A stretch of 64,000 nucleotides of DNA, from contig NZ_CAKXZS010000010.1 in assembly GCF_935822925.1 (NCBI RefSeq), positions 66,281-130,280 of the forward strand, read 5' to 3'. Shown piece after piece: positions 1 through 8,739 of the stretch (its first letter is position 1; every line of letters starts with the position of its first letter). This DNA comes from Mesorhizobium ventifaucium (GTDB lineage: Bacteria; Pseudomonadota; Alphaproteobacteria; Rhizobiales; Rhizobiaceae). Made by a program: the position numbers and the translations under genes. The notes under the pieces were generated by a model. The model ran no database searches and was not told the origin of the DNA. It saw only the letters and a list, made by a program, of their open reading frames with translations.

Positions 1-1331
1 CGGCGCACATGCGTTTCGGCAAAGCTTTCGGTGGCCGACGGATCATGCCTCAGGTGGATATCGACGTTGTAACGGCCGCCATGTGCGGCGGCGATCTCGG
101 CGGTCGTCCGATCAACCTGCCTGGGCTCGGTGTTCCGCGGTGTGACCCGGACGATGCAGCTATCAGGCGTCGGTTCGGTGCCTTCGCCTTTGCCGATGTC
201 GATGTAATGGGTTCTTCCATCCACCCCGTCGATGATGAGGTAATGACGGTCGTTGATCTCGTCGGCCAGCCCGCGCCCGACAACGCAGCCGACGACACGC
301 TGGGCCTGCTCACCGGATCGATCGTGGATCACCCAATCGGCGGCACTGCGGGCGAGCCCTTTGCCTGTGAGCTCGCGGTGCATGGTCTTGATGATGTCAC
401 CGCGCTCGCCGATGCCGCGCAATGTGGCTTCGAGCTGGCCATCGAGGCGCCAGCGACCCGACCCGACCTCTTCTGCCAAGCCCATCCGCTCGAGCTTGCG
501 CAGCCGGCCCTGGTGCAGCGTCTGACGAAAGGCCTCGGGCCCGTCCGTCGAAACAAGTCCGTCATCGTCGCGCATGCGCAGCAGCTGCCGGTCGATGCTG
601 GTGAAGCGTTCCTGCTCCATTTCCTGGCGCAGGCGGTGCTCGATCTCGTGGTCGGTGCGCGGACCGAGATCGAGGCTGACCAGCTCGGCCGCGCGCTCGC
701 GGATGCCCCTCGAGATGTATTCCCGCGCTATGACGAGGTTCTCGCCGCGATCGTCCTTGCCACGCACGATGATGTGGGTGTGCGGATAGCCGGTATTGAA
801 ATGATCCACGGCAACCCAATCAAGCCTCGTGCCGAGGTCCTCCTCCATCTGCGCCATGAGCCGACGGGTCAGCGGCTTGAGGTCGTCATACTCGATGCCG
901 TCTTCTGGCGCGACGATGAAGCGGAACTGATGCCGGTCGCCATCTGCGCGATCGACAAACGCCTTACCGTCGACGCGGTCGCTATCGGCACCGTACAGCT
1001 CGCCAGGCGCACCTTCCCTGGTGACACCGTCGCGCTGGATGTAGCGCAGATGCGCACGCGCTCCGTCCGCGCCCTTGCCGGCCAGTTTTACGATCCGGGC
1101 CTTGACGACGACGCGACGCTGACGGAAGGCAGCATAACGATCGCGCGATTTCAGCAGCGCGGCGGCCGCTCCGCCGCGCCCTGCCCGGCTGCCGTTAAAG
1201 CGGCCGCCGCGCTGGGGCCGGCCGCCGGCTCTGTTGATCGCCGCCCGGACCTGGCTGGCGAAGCGTTTGCCTGCCTTCGAGCCGCGCGAGCCTATTCTGC
1301 CGAGCTTCGGCCTGAATTCGTCATCCTGCAT
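1..1331 (-). CDS. rlxS: Conjugative relaxase RlxS (DUF3363), partial
   Basis: The gene enters from the left edge; 443 residues from the ATG at 1331 are visible and the C-terminus is outside the window. The product is a VirD2-like relaxase with a DUF3363 region that should nick oriT and lead the transferred strand into the recipient. A His-x-His metal-binding motif (PHTH, about residues 183-186) follows the stretch VAVDHFNTGY, and a conserved ISRGIRERA comes shortly after. It lies downstream of rdfS, traF and a lytic transglycosylase on the same strand, the arrangement of the transfer operon of ICEMlSym elements. A 205-bp gap separates it from the transglycosylase gene. A long open frame on the opposite strand is a GC-rich shadow. 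The family assignment is firm; the name rlxS rests on this gene order. Confidence 0.88.
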   Translation of the reverse strand, partial: MQDDEFRPKLGRIGSRGSKAGKRFASQVRAAINRAGGRPQRGGRFNGSRAGRGGAAAALLKSRDRYAAFRQRRVVVKARIVKLAGKGADGARAHLRYIQRDGVTREGAPGELYGADSDRVDGKAFVDRADGDRHQFRFIVAPEDGIEYDDLKPLTRRLMAQMEEDLGTRLDWVAVDHFNTGYPHTHIIVRGKDDRGENLVIAREYISRGIRERAAELVSLDLGPRTDHEIEHRLRQEMEQERFTSIDRQLLRMRDDDGLVSTDGPEAFRQTLHQGRLRKLERMGLAEEVGSGRWRLDGQLEATLRGIGERGDIIKTMHRELTGKGLARSAADWVIHDRSGEQAQRVVGCVVGRGLADEINDRHYLIIDGVDGRTHYIDIGKGEGTEPTPDSCIVRVTPRNTEPRQVDRTTAEIAAAHGGRYNVDIHLRHDPSATESFAETHVR

Positions 1332-1536
1332 CGTGGCCTCCCAGAAATCTCAAGCAGAGTCAGATACTTGCGTGTCCCACACTCCCGGCTCTGCCAGCAG
1401 CCTCCGGGAAAAACGATGTGCAGACAAAGACTTCGCCGCCTCCTGGAGGCATTGCCTTTATCTTGCCTTACGCCGCCCTTCCGCTTTCCGGCTTCCGCAC
1501 CCCCCGCCCCGCAAAACCGCGCCCCCGCTCGCCGAG

Positions 1537-2223
1537 TCACCCGCCATTCGGCTCGTTCGTCCGAGCGCGATTGACGCGCAGCGGCACAAAGAGATCGCCT
1601 TTCGCTTCGCCGGCGCGAACGCCGTTACGAAGGAAGAAGAGCGAGCGGCCGGAGGGAGCGTTTTGGCTGTTTGGCGCCTTGGAGTCCCCTTCGAATTCAT
1701 CAATGTCGTCCGCCGAAATCCCCGTCCCCCTGAGCTGTTTGAGATAGGCAACCGTCTCCTTCGGCAGCGGCTTCCCACGCTTCAAATGCTCTTCGTAGCG
1801 CTCGGGTCCTGCGTTGTAGGCGGCAAACAGGCCGGGGAATCCGAAGCGGTCAAACATGGCGCTGAGATAGGCGGTTCCGGCGAGAATATTGTCACGCGGA
1901 TCGTGCGGATCGGCTCCCAGATCGTATTCGGCACGCATGTCCTCATACGTTTCCGGCATCACCTGCATGAGGCCCATTGCGCCCGCGCGTGAGGTAATTG
2001 GGCGGCCGTCGAGCATGGTCTTGCCGCCGCTTTCGGCATCCATGACGGCGTAAATCCAGGCCTGAGGAATACGGAAGCGTCTGCTTGCTTCGCCTGTGAA
2101 CTCGTGCCACCTTTGAAGGTGCGGAATTTGGGAGATGGCGACCGGCTCAGCGCCGGTCGAGGCGGAACAGGCGCATGGCGCAAAGGCGATCATGCCGAAC
2201 ATCAGCAGGGTCACTCGGTCCAT
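1537..2223 (-). CDS. Lytic transglycosylase (SLT domain), conjugation-associated
   Basis: A 228-residue protein from the ATG at 2223. It has an N-terminal hydrophobic export segment (about residues 5-20) and an SLT/lysozyme-like domain whose catalytic Glu is E64 in AVMDAESGG, followed by AMGLMQVMPET and AYNAGP, all typical of VirB1-type transglycosylases. It would open peptidoglycan locally for assembly of the mating channel. The start overlaps the end of traF by 13 bp, which indicates translational coupling. A Cys near residue 17-19 could be a lipidation site, but the lipobox is poor. The longer in-frame extension to 2352 lies wholly inside traF and is not needed. Confidence 0.85.
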   Translation of the reverse strand: MDRVTLLMFGMIAFAPCACSASTGAEPVAISQIPHLQRWHEFTGEASRRFRIPQAWIYAVMDAESGGKTMLDGRPITSRAGAMGLMQVMPETYEDMRAEYDLGADPHDPRDNILAGTAYLSAMFDRFGFPGLFAAYNAGPERYEEHLKRGKPLPKETVAYLKQLRGTGISADDIDEFEGDSKAPNSQNAPSGRSLFFLRNGVRAGEAKGDLFVPLRVNRARTNEPNGG

Positions 2224-2759
2224 AGCGGCACGAGCCTCCCGATGACATTTGCGCGCGGCACCGGCCCGAAATAGCGGCCGTCGAATGACCGAATATCGTC
2301 GCTGCCGAGCAGGAAGATTTCGTTGTCGGCGAGTGTCCGGCACCCGTTCCACCGTGGCAGCGGGCGGCCTCTGGTATCCTTCGCCAGCCGTCGCGCGACG
2401 ATCTGGCCGTCGATGATGACCGCGTCATTGAAGGAGCAGACTTCGTCGCCCGGCAGCGCGGCAAGACGTTTTACCAGCGGCTCGTTGCGGGGCAGATAGC
2501 CGCGTTCGGCGGCGAGTTCGGCGAGCGATTCTGGCGGGCGGACGAGCACCAGATCGCCCCGAGCCGGTGCTGCAAACCCGAGGCCATAGAGGCCGACGGG
2601 CGCGCTGGCCGAGGCGTTCCAGACCAGCCAGGGCGTTGGTTTGACGGTGCCGGCGAAGCCGATCAGGGTCAGTCCAATCACGGCAGCGGCGATGGTTTTG
2701 CGTGCCTGGAGGCGCCGCAGGCGGCTGCCGATCAGACGGATCGAAGGGCGCCGGCTCAT
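2211..2759 (-). CDS. traF: Conjugal transfer signal peptidase TraF (S26 family)
   Basis: A 182-residue membrane protein with one N-terminal transmembrane segment (about residues 22-40). The S26 serine-lysine dyad is visible: S52 in NASASAPVGLY and K97 in LVKRLAALPGD. In RP4, TraF matures and cyclises the TrbC pilin, so this protein probably processes the pilin of the element's mating apparatus in the inner membrane/periplasm. Its ATG overlaps the stop of rdfS by four bases (ATGA), and its 3' end overlaps the transglycosylase gene. The three genes therefore form one coupled unit. Confidence 0.88.
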   Translation of the reverse strand: MSRRPSIRLIGSRLRRLQARKTIAAAVIGLTLIGFAGTVKPTPWLVWNASASAPVGLYGLGFAAPARGDLVLVRPPESLAELAAERGYLPRNEPLVKRLAALPGDEVCSFNDAVIIDGQIVARRLAKDTRGRPLPRWNGCRTLADNEIFLLGSDDIRSFDGRYFGPVPRANVIGRLVPLWTE

Positions 2760-3025
2760 GAGCGGCCTCCCTGGCCGGCTTGGCCGGAACCGGCCTCACC
2801 ACCCTCGTTACCAGCGTGCTGCGGGTGTCCTTTCGACCATCCGTCGAGTTCGTCGATGTGGTAGCGGACATAGCGGCCATGCTTGCGGAATTTCGGGCCG
2901 CCGCCCTTGAGCCGCATCTTTTCCAGCGTGCGCTGGGAGAGCCCGATATAGAAGGCTGCTTGGGCTGTGCTGAGAAAGGGACTGCCCTTTTTGGCGCGGG
3001 CCGCGCGTTCGTTTTCGTCGTCCAT
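2756..3025 (-). CDS. rdfS: Excisionase / recombination directionality factor RdfS
   Basis: An 89-residue basic protein with one winged-helix HTH of the AlpA/excisionase type (about residues 17-62: FLSTAQAAFYIGLSQRTLEKM then GRYVRYHIDELDGWS). Size, domain and position directly before traF match RdfS of ICEMlSymR7A, which turns the IntS integrase toward excision and activates transfer genes. The stop overlaps the traF start (ATGA). Upstream, 161 bp separate it from the DUF736 gene and should contain its promoter. In R7A this gene is activated by the frameshift protein FseA; no fseA homologue is visible in this window. A plain HTH regulator is the alternative reading, but context favours RdfS. 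Confidence 0.8.
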   Translation of the reverse strand: MDDENERAARAKKGSPFLSTAQAAFYIGLSQRTLEKMRLKGGGPKFRKHGRYVRYHIDELDGWSKGHPQHAGNEGGEAGSGQAGQGGRS

Positions 3026-3186
3026 GGTGATCCTCGTTTCGCTTCGGACAAGCGAGGGCGAGGATGGGCGAGCGAGATCGCCTCCGGGACGGGCGAAGAG
3101 TCCGGGGAGAGTTTTCGCCGCCTTTTCGGGCGGGCGCCTGGGAATGAGCCCCGCGCCGGCTGGGGCGCGAGGCTCGGGTCGGCCGA

Positions 3187-3510
3187 TCAGTCGGCCGGGT
3201 TCCAGATGATGGCGTAGGTGTCGTCATCGTCCTGGCCGGCGGCGCGGCCGAGATTGGCGTAGAGCTTGCGCGGTCCGAACTCCGGCGCTGCAATCGACAG
3301 GCTCACATAATCCTTGCCGGAAGTCTCGCCGGTGCGGATCCAGCCGGCGCCAACTTCGACCCCCTGCGTCAGCACCCGGAAGTCGGGATGGTTGTCGGCG
3401 CTCTTGGCCTGGTTGGGGACGATGTCGATGTCGGCGCGGACGCTGAGCGTCTTGAGCTGGCCCTTGTAGGCGCCGTTTTCCTGCTTGTTGACGTAACCGA
3501 TCGCGGTCAT
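3187..3510 (-). CDS. DUF736 family protein
   Basis: A 107-residue protein starting MTAIGYVNKQENGAYKGQLK, the diagnostic N-terminus of DUF736, with the conserved VGAGW and C-terminal YAIIWNPAD. The ATG at 3510 was chosen because family members begin exactly there; the longer frame upstream is GC-rich leader. DUF736 genes are common on alphaproteobacterial plasmids and ICEs beside parB, ardC and transfer genes, as here. The biochemical function is unknown. Confidence 0.85.
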   Translation of the reverse strand: MTAIGYVNKQENGAYKGQLKTLSVRADIDIVPNQAKSADNHPDFRVLTQGVEVGAGWIRTGETSGKDYVSLSIAAPEFGPRKLYANLGRAAGQDDDDTYAIIWNPAD

Positions 3511-4042
3511 TGAAGTCTCCTTTTGCTGTCGCCGGGGACCATCCCCTGCGATGGCGGACCGTAATGGGCGCGTCCGGACCGCCTGAACCCGACAGGGCCG
3601 AAGCGCTAGCGGAGGACCCGAGCGGGCAGCTTTTTTGAAGCGAAGCGGCGCGAGGAAGCCGCCGCAGGCGGCGGGGAAAAAAGCTGATCGGCGAGGGTTT
3701 CGGGCGGCCGGATCCGCCCATAGGTCGACAAGCCAGCCGCAGGGGAATGATCCTTGAAGAGAGCAGGAGATCGTGGGAAACGCGGTCGCTACAGCCAGGC
3801 AGGAGGGGCGGGAATTGATAAGACCTGCGGCTGATAAGGTGCCCACGCCGATCGAGATCGTGACCGCAGGTTGGGCGCAGAGCAGGCATCGGGCGGACGG
3901 ACCGATCCATGGGGATCAGGAGTTTGCCGGCCTGGATTTTGCTGCGCGATGCGGGGCAAAGGAAGCTCGAACATGCAGCCACTGCGACCAGGGTACAGTG
4001 GCGATCGGCGGCTGCCGAGAAGCCGCCGCCGGCCGTGACAGG
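3511..4042. other. Gene-free leader between parB relic and DUF736 gene
   Basis: No convincing coding region on either strand in these 532 bp; open frames here lack family resemblance and a ribosome-binding site. The part next to the DUF736 gene is its leader and carries the stem-loop at 3627-3686. The part next to the parB relic shows nothing recognisable. Confidence 0.6.
3627..3686 (-). repeat. Long stem-loop in the DUF736 leader
   Basis: A perfect 10-bp inverted repeat (CAGCTTTTTT at 3627-3636 and AAAAAAGCTG at 3677-3686) encloses a second GC-rich hairpin (GCCGCC/GGCGGC, about 3658-3674). It lies about 115 bp upstream of the DUF736 start. The outer arms end in a T-run in either orientation, so it could terminate or attenuate transcription from both sides. 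This is read from sequence only; no function is known to me. Confidence 0.6.
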
Positions 4043-5767
4043 CTATTCGCAGACGAACAGCGACCTGACCCGTGCCCATTGATCGGCGGTGCGGAAGCCG
4101 CCTCGATCAGTGTAGCTTTCGACCGGGAATTTCATCCAGCGCGGCAGCCAGGTCTCGACTTGTCTGCGGCCGTTATCGCCTGAAAGAAAGTCGCGGATGA
4201 TCTTCTTTTGCGTCTTCACCTTTTCGGCGACATTGGCGTCCGCGACGTGTTTGCCGCCGACTTCGGCAAGCATGGAATTGGCAATTTCCTTGTCGCGCAA
4301 CAGGTCGAAGAAGGCGTCGTCCGGTTGCCAGCAAGCGCCGATGTCGACATTCAGATGATTGCCGAGCGCCTCGATGACGGCGCTGTCGGCTTCAAGTGTC
4401 TCGGCCATGACGATGCTGAGAACGCGCATGACATGATCGTCGTAGAGCGCCAGGAGCCGCGCGAAGATGCTTGCCGTGCCGAAGTCGTCGCCATTGCCGC
4501 CAGCGATTGTGCCGTCCTCATCCGTTTGCCCAAGCAGCGCCACGACCTCGCGCCGTTTTTCGGCAAACGCTGGCCTCGGCCTTTCAGGCTGCCAGGCTTG
4601 CGGCCACGATCTCGCTGCAAGCGCGCTGCGGTTCGCGGCGCACCTGCCACAGGCCGGAACCGGCTATCGCATGCGCCACCATCAGGCGAAGTGCTGCGCC
4701 CGGATGGTCGAGCAGGCCCAAGCGCACGGCGGCATGACGGTGCAGATCGACATAGTTCTGCATCGGTCCGGTGAGTTCCGGCCGCGACGGTTTCGCGGCC
4801 GTCTCCTCCGCGCCCTCGCCATTCGCGCGGGCGCGGCGAGCCTCCTTGCACGATAGCCAGCCCTCGTGACACTCGACCTCGCCGCGATACGAGACGGCGA
4901 TAAAGACCTTGCCGCCCTTCTGCTTCGGCATCTTTTCGTGGTCCCATGAGTGGAAATGCTGACCCGGTTCGAGCACGATCACCTCGCTCCAACCGTGTTC
5001 CAGACAGGCGTCGCGCTTGGCGGCAATCGCGCGTTCTGCTTTTGCCAGAACAGGTCGGCGTCGGCGAAATAACTTTCCTCGCCAAACAGGTCGGAGACGA
5101 TCAGGCCCGGATAGTCCTCAATGGCAAACAGCGCCACCTTGGTGGAGATTGACTGTCCACCGAACAGCCACTGCTTCAACTGATAGCCGCGTGGCGCGTA
5201 TTGCCCCGGATCGGCAAACAGTGCCAGCCAATCCTTCTGCTGGGCTTTCGAAGCCATGGTGAGATAGCGAGCGGTTTCGGTGTCGATTTCGTCCCGCCGA
5301 TAGGCTTCGCGGATGTTGGGCAGCAGTTCGCCAAGCGCCAGAATGCGCTTCACCTGAAGCTCCGTAATGCCGAAGGTGCCGGCGATCTCCGGAACTGTGC
5401 GGCCTTCTCTGATCAGCCGTGAGAACGTCTCCCATTGCGACACTTCGTCGGGGTCGAGGCGGGCGACGTTCTCGATCAACGAGGCTTCGAGGGCATCGGC
5501 GTCCTCGCCAGCCTCCATGATGGCGCAGGGCAAGGGATCGGCTTTACCTCGCTCGTCGGCGAGCGATTTCGCGGCGAAATAGCGTCGCCGTCCGGCGACG
5601 ATCTCGAAGCTTTCCGGCGAGCCGTTCGGCCGCACCAGAAGCGGCACGAGGACGCCACGCGCGCGGACGGACGGCAGAATGTCGGACAGGTCGGGCGCGC
5701 GTTTACCGTGGCGCATGTTGAGGGCGGAAATATTCAGTCGGTCGAGCGGAATATGGGCAAGCTGCAT
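4043..5767 (-). pseudogene. parB: ParB/RepB/Spo0J-type nuclease-domain protein, broken
   Basis: An intact start (ATG 5767, preceded by GGAGAAG) opens a ParB protein with VAGRRRYFAA, SLIENVARLDPDE and a KorB-like HTH (about residues 110-160). Rhizobial ICE and plasmid homologues run on to about 650-700 residues. Here the first frame reads into FWQKQNARLPPSAT and stops at 4979, because one base is missing near 5030. The continuation LEPGQHFHSWDHEK is in a second frame that stops at 4584. After another shift near 4565 the C-terminal part resumes as FAEKRREVVALLG and ends at 4043. At least two frameshifts and one stop therefore break it. Only the N-terminal ParB/HTH part could be made, as a protein of about 260 residues. 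Confidence 0.8.
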
Positions 5768-5843
5768 GTCTTCTCCTTCATTTGGGGTGCGATTGTCCCC
5801 GCCGGGGAGACCGAAGGCCGATGCGGCGGGGACGGGTTTGCGC

Positions 5844-6263
5844 CTAGCGGCGCTCTGGTTCCGCCGCGTCTGGCGGAAGCTCGGAATGGGATTTGGCAAG
5901 TGCTTCCGCTGTCTGCCGCAGAAGCCGCTCGGCTTCGGTGATCTGGCCGGCGCTGCGCGCGGCCTCCGCATAAACGGACAGCGGAAAACGCGCTTTGAAA
6001 TAAAGGTCGCGCTCGATGCCCAGTCCGAGCGGACCCTTGATGGATTCGAGTTCGGCAAGGCTGACGCTGCCGAGTTCAGGGAAGCCGAAGCCGAGGTCGC
6101 AAAGGCCGAACAGCGTGTCGCCGTCTGCATCGAGTTCGGTCAGAAGCCAGATCGCAGGACCGGCCGGATCGAACAGTTTCACGACCGGTGCGTGGTCGGT
6201 TTCGGCGTCGGCAGCGCCGTTGGCGAGGAGCCGGGCGCGCAGTTCATCGGTGATCAGGATCAT
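5844..6263 (-). CDS. DUF2958 family protein
   Basis: A 139-residue acidic protein with the DUF2958 pattern: MILITDELRARLLANG at the start, then VVKLFDPAGPAIWLLTELD and LFGLCDLGFGFPELGSVSL, with no membrane segment. The family rides on alphaproteobacterial plasmids and ICEs next to ardC and parB, as here. Its molecular role is unknown. It lies 141 bp downstream of ardC and 76 bp upstream of the parB relic, all on the minus strand, so the three were probably co-transcribed. Confidence 0.82.
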   Translation of the reverse strand: MILITDELRARLLANGAADAETDHAPVVKLFDPAGPAIWLLTELDADGDTLFGLCDLGFGFPELGSVSLAELESIKGPLGLGIERDLYFKARFPLSVYAEAARSAGQITEAERLLRQTAEALAKSHSELPPDAAEPERR

Positions 6264-6404
6264 TGCGGAATTCCTTCAAGACGGTTCGGGCTGATTGAGT
6301 GCGGCTTTTTGAAACAGGCGGATACGAGCGGCTGGTGCGCGCGCGCGGGCGCATCGGCGCGCCGTCAGAAGCGCAAGACGGTCGCGCATGGCGATGGAGC
6401 GCGC

Positions 6405-7367
6405 TCACGCGGCGATCTCGGCATGCGCCTCGCCTTCGACGTCGGCACTAAGGCCAAGCAGGAAATCGGCGGCTTTCGAGGCATGGCTGGCGGCGCGGAA
6501 AATGGCGCGATTGTCCTCGCGCAGAACCGTCAGCCATGAGCCGATGTAATCGGAATGGCGCACGGTCGGCTCGATACCGAGACTGCTGCAGATGAAGGCT
6601 GCGGCCATCTCGGCGACCAATTCCTCGCGCGCATAGGTTCTGGAGCCGAATGAGCCTGACAGGTCGCGCGCGAGTCGCGTCGGGTGGCCGGTCCAGTGGC
6701 CAAGCTCGTGAAAGCAGGTCCGGTAATAGTCGATCTGGTGGAAGAAAGCCGGCTGGGGCGGCACCTGGATGGTGTCGCTGCCGGGCATGTAGAAAGCGCG
6801 ATCGCCACCGATACGGAAATCCGCACCGCTTCTGCGAATAAGTTGCTCGGCCTGCGGGACGATTTCGCGCGCCGGCAGCGGCTCGGCGGCGGCATGGAGA
6901 TGGTCGGGAAGATTATCGCACTGCGCGACATTGAAGACGGTAAAGCGCTTCAAAAAAGGCACGGCCTGCGGTTCGTCGCCATCGGCCTTGGCGCGTTCCT
7001 TTTCGTCCTTGGGAATAAAGTGGTCAGCGTGAACGATGGTCGTGCCGCGCTCGCCCTTCCTGACATTGCCGCCAAGGGCAAGCGCCTGCCGGAAGGTGAG
7101 CCAGTTCTGGCTGGGGTATGAGCGCTCGATGACGGCGCCCCACAGGATCAGGATATTGATGCCGGAATAGCGGCGCTGGGTGGCTGCATTCCTGGGCAGG
7201 CCAAGGGCTGCCTTTGCCCTGCCCCAGGGCTTGACCCATGGCACGGTGCCGCGCTCCAGTTCGGCAACGATGCGGTCTGTGATCTCCTGATAGAGGCTGG
7301 CGCCTGAGCGCCCGCCCTTGCCCGCGCCAGCCTCTCGGCTGCCGGAACGCTTGTTGTTTGCACGCAT
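6405..7367 (-). CDS. ardC: ArdC-type antirestriction / ssDNA-binding protein with zincin domain
   Basis: A 320-residue protein. The N-terminal ArdC-like domain (about residues 22-150: LYQEITDRIVAELERGTVPWVKPW, given here in outline only, with YSGINILILW) is followed by a zinc metallopeptidase-like region with HELGH at residues 220-224 and a downstream E-E-x-x-A-E-M helix. ArdC proteins bind ssDNA and protect incoming DNA from restriction during conjugation. The ATG at 7367 has a strong GGAGG eight bases upstream. It is the first gene of the ardC-DUF2958-parB group. Confidence 0.85.
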   Translation of the reverse strand: MRANNKRSGSREAGAGKGGRSGASLYQEITDRIVAELERGTVPWVKPWGRAKAALGLPRNAATQRRYSGINILILWGAVIERSYPSQNWLTFRQALALGGNVRKGERGTTIVHADHFIPKDEKERAKADGDEPQAVPFLKRFTVFNVAQCDNLPDHLHAAAEPLPAREIVPQAEQLIRRSGADFRIGGDRAFYMPGSDTIQVPPQPAFFHQIDYYRTCFHELGHWTGHPTRLARDLSGSFGSRTYAREELVAEMAAAFICSSLGIEPTVRHSDYIGSWLTVLREDNRAIFRAASHASKAADFLLGLSADVEGEAHAEIAA

Positions 7368-7767
7368 TGTCTGGTCCTCCGTTCGCCAATCGCGCCCTCC
7401 CCCGGAAGCGGGGTGGGCGGCGAAAGCGACCGAAAAGGCCCGCCGTAGAAGGCAGACCGCATCCGAAGGACCGGAACGAAGAGGAGGACCCGGAGCGGCA
7501 AGCGGAGGGTTGCGGGATGCCGCGGCTGGCCTAGAAGGGAGTGCCGCCCACCCCGTGCCACCGGGGAAGGCCACCACAAAATCGACGCCGGCCGGCTGGC
7601 CGGCGACCGTCAGCAGCCGACAGGCTGCCCGCGTCAGGGGGCGAAGCCGGATGGCCGAGACCGCCTGAGCCTGTCGAAGAAAAGCGGGCTCGGTGCACGA
7701 GCACCCGGCGCGCGCCTTCAGGCGCGCGGGCGCTCAGGACTCTGGTCCCCGAGAGCAGTTGATGCGG
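7368..7767. other. Gene-free stretch upstream of ardC
   Basis: About 400 bp of very GC-rich sequence with no credible gene. The half next to ardC should hold its promoter and leader; its layout (GAGGACCCGGAGCGG-like block) resembles the leader of the DUF736 gene at about 3610. The other half is the 3' flank of the DsbA-like gene. I see no terminator or clear promoter. Confidence 0.5.
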
Positions 7768-8484
7768 TCAAAATGCCGATTTTGCAGCTGTGGAAGACTG
7801 AATCTTGGCGTTTGCGCGCACATCGGCGATGCAGCGTTGCAGCCCGGCCATCTCTACCACCCCGGCTATCACTTCGTCGCCGACCACCAACGCCGGCGTG
7901 CCGGTGATGTACAGCTCGTTGGCGAGCGCGCGATCGCGTGCGATGGCGTCGGTGATGGCCGGGCCTTGCATGTCCCGCTTGAGCTGCTCAACATCGAGGC
8001 CGACACGTGCCGCAACGGCTAGGGTGGTTCTTTGGTTAACCAAGCCGGGAAAAGCAAAAAGGGCGCGATCGAACGCCTCATATTTTCCCTGTATGCGGGA
8101 GGCGAGCGCCGCGCGCGCGGCGAATTCGGAAGCAGGTCCCAGGACCGGGAGCTGTTTACGCACACTCCTCAGATTGGGATCATGCTTGAGGGCTTGCTGG
8201 AGAATGAGGTCCATTTCCTTGCACAGCGGGCAGTTGTAGTCGAGGAATGAGACCAGGGGGACGTCGCCCTGCGGATTGCCGGCGATTGGCGAGGCGAGGT
8301 CGTTGAGGAGTGCGTCGCGATGCTGCCGAATGAGTATCCTCAAGTCCGCCGCGAGCAAGGCGTTCATCTCCGAGCCGTTGCAGGTCGTCAACCTATCTGG
8401 CTGTCGCTTTAGCGTTCCCAGCACGGACAAGGCGAGGACTAAGAAACCGATTATGGCGACAAGGCCGGCGTTTTGCTTGGACAT
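7768..8484 (-). CDS. DsbA-like periplasmic thiol:disulfide oxidoreductase
   Basis: A 238-residue protein from ATG 8484, which has GGAG about nine bases upstream. An N-terminal membrane/signal segment (about residues 7-25) is followed by a thioredoxin/DsbA fold with active-site CPLC (C85-C88, in FLDYNCPLCKEM) and a cis-proline loop (ITGTPALVVGDEVI). It resembles the rhizobial 'DsbA family protein' or BdbD/ScsC-like proteins that oxidise or isomerise periplasmic disulfides. No partner DsbB gene is next to it. It may serve the envelope complexes encoded on the island, but that is inference. Confidence 0.8.
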   Translation of the reverse strand: MSKQNAGLVAIIGFLVLALSVLGTLKRQPDRLTTCNGSEMNALLAADLRILIRQHRDALLNDLASPIAGNPQGDVPLVSFLDYNCPLCKEMDLILQQALKHDPNLRSVRKQLPVLGPASEFAARAALASRIQGKYEAFDRALFAFPGLVNQRTTLAVAARVGLDVEQLKRDMQGPAITDAIARDRALANELYITGTPALVVGDEVIAGVVEMAGLQRCIADVRANAKIQSSTAAKSAF

Positions 8485-8739
8485 GGGGTCGGGCTCCAAT
8501 CAGCCGTTAACGGGGCAGCAACGGCTGGCCTTTTGGCGTGAAGTTGGTCGTCGCTTTGGATCGCTTGCCCGGCAGTTCCCGCAGTATCGGCAGTCGCGGG
8601 GGGCTCACAATGTCGATGCCGGCGCCATCTGGCGGTTGCTTTATGACGGCTTCGCTCCAATGGGCTGACTGCAATAGCTGAGCGGCGTTCGCGAGTTGCC
8701 AGCCGAGACCACCGGTCATCACGCCGGGCGATCTGCCCT

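Noticed and set aside
9..1574. A 521-codon open frame on the plus strand
   Set aside because: It mirrors the relaxase gene codon for codon; the minus-strand product has a clear relaxase pattern and the plus-strand one has none.
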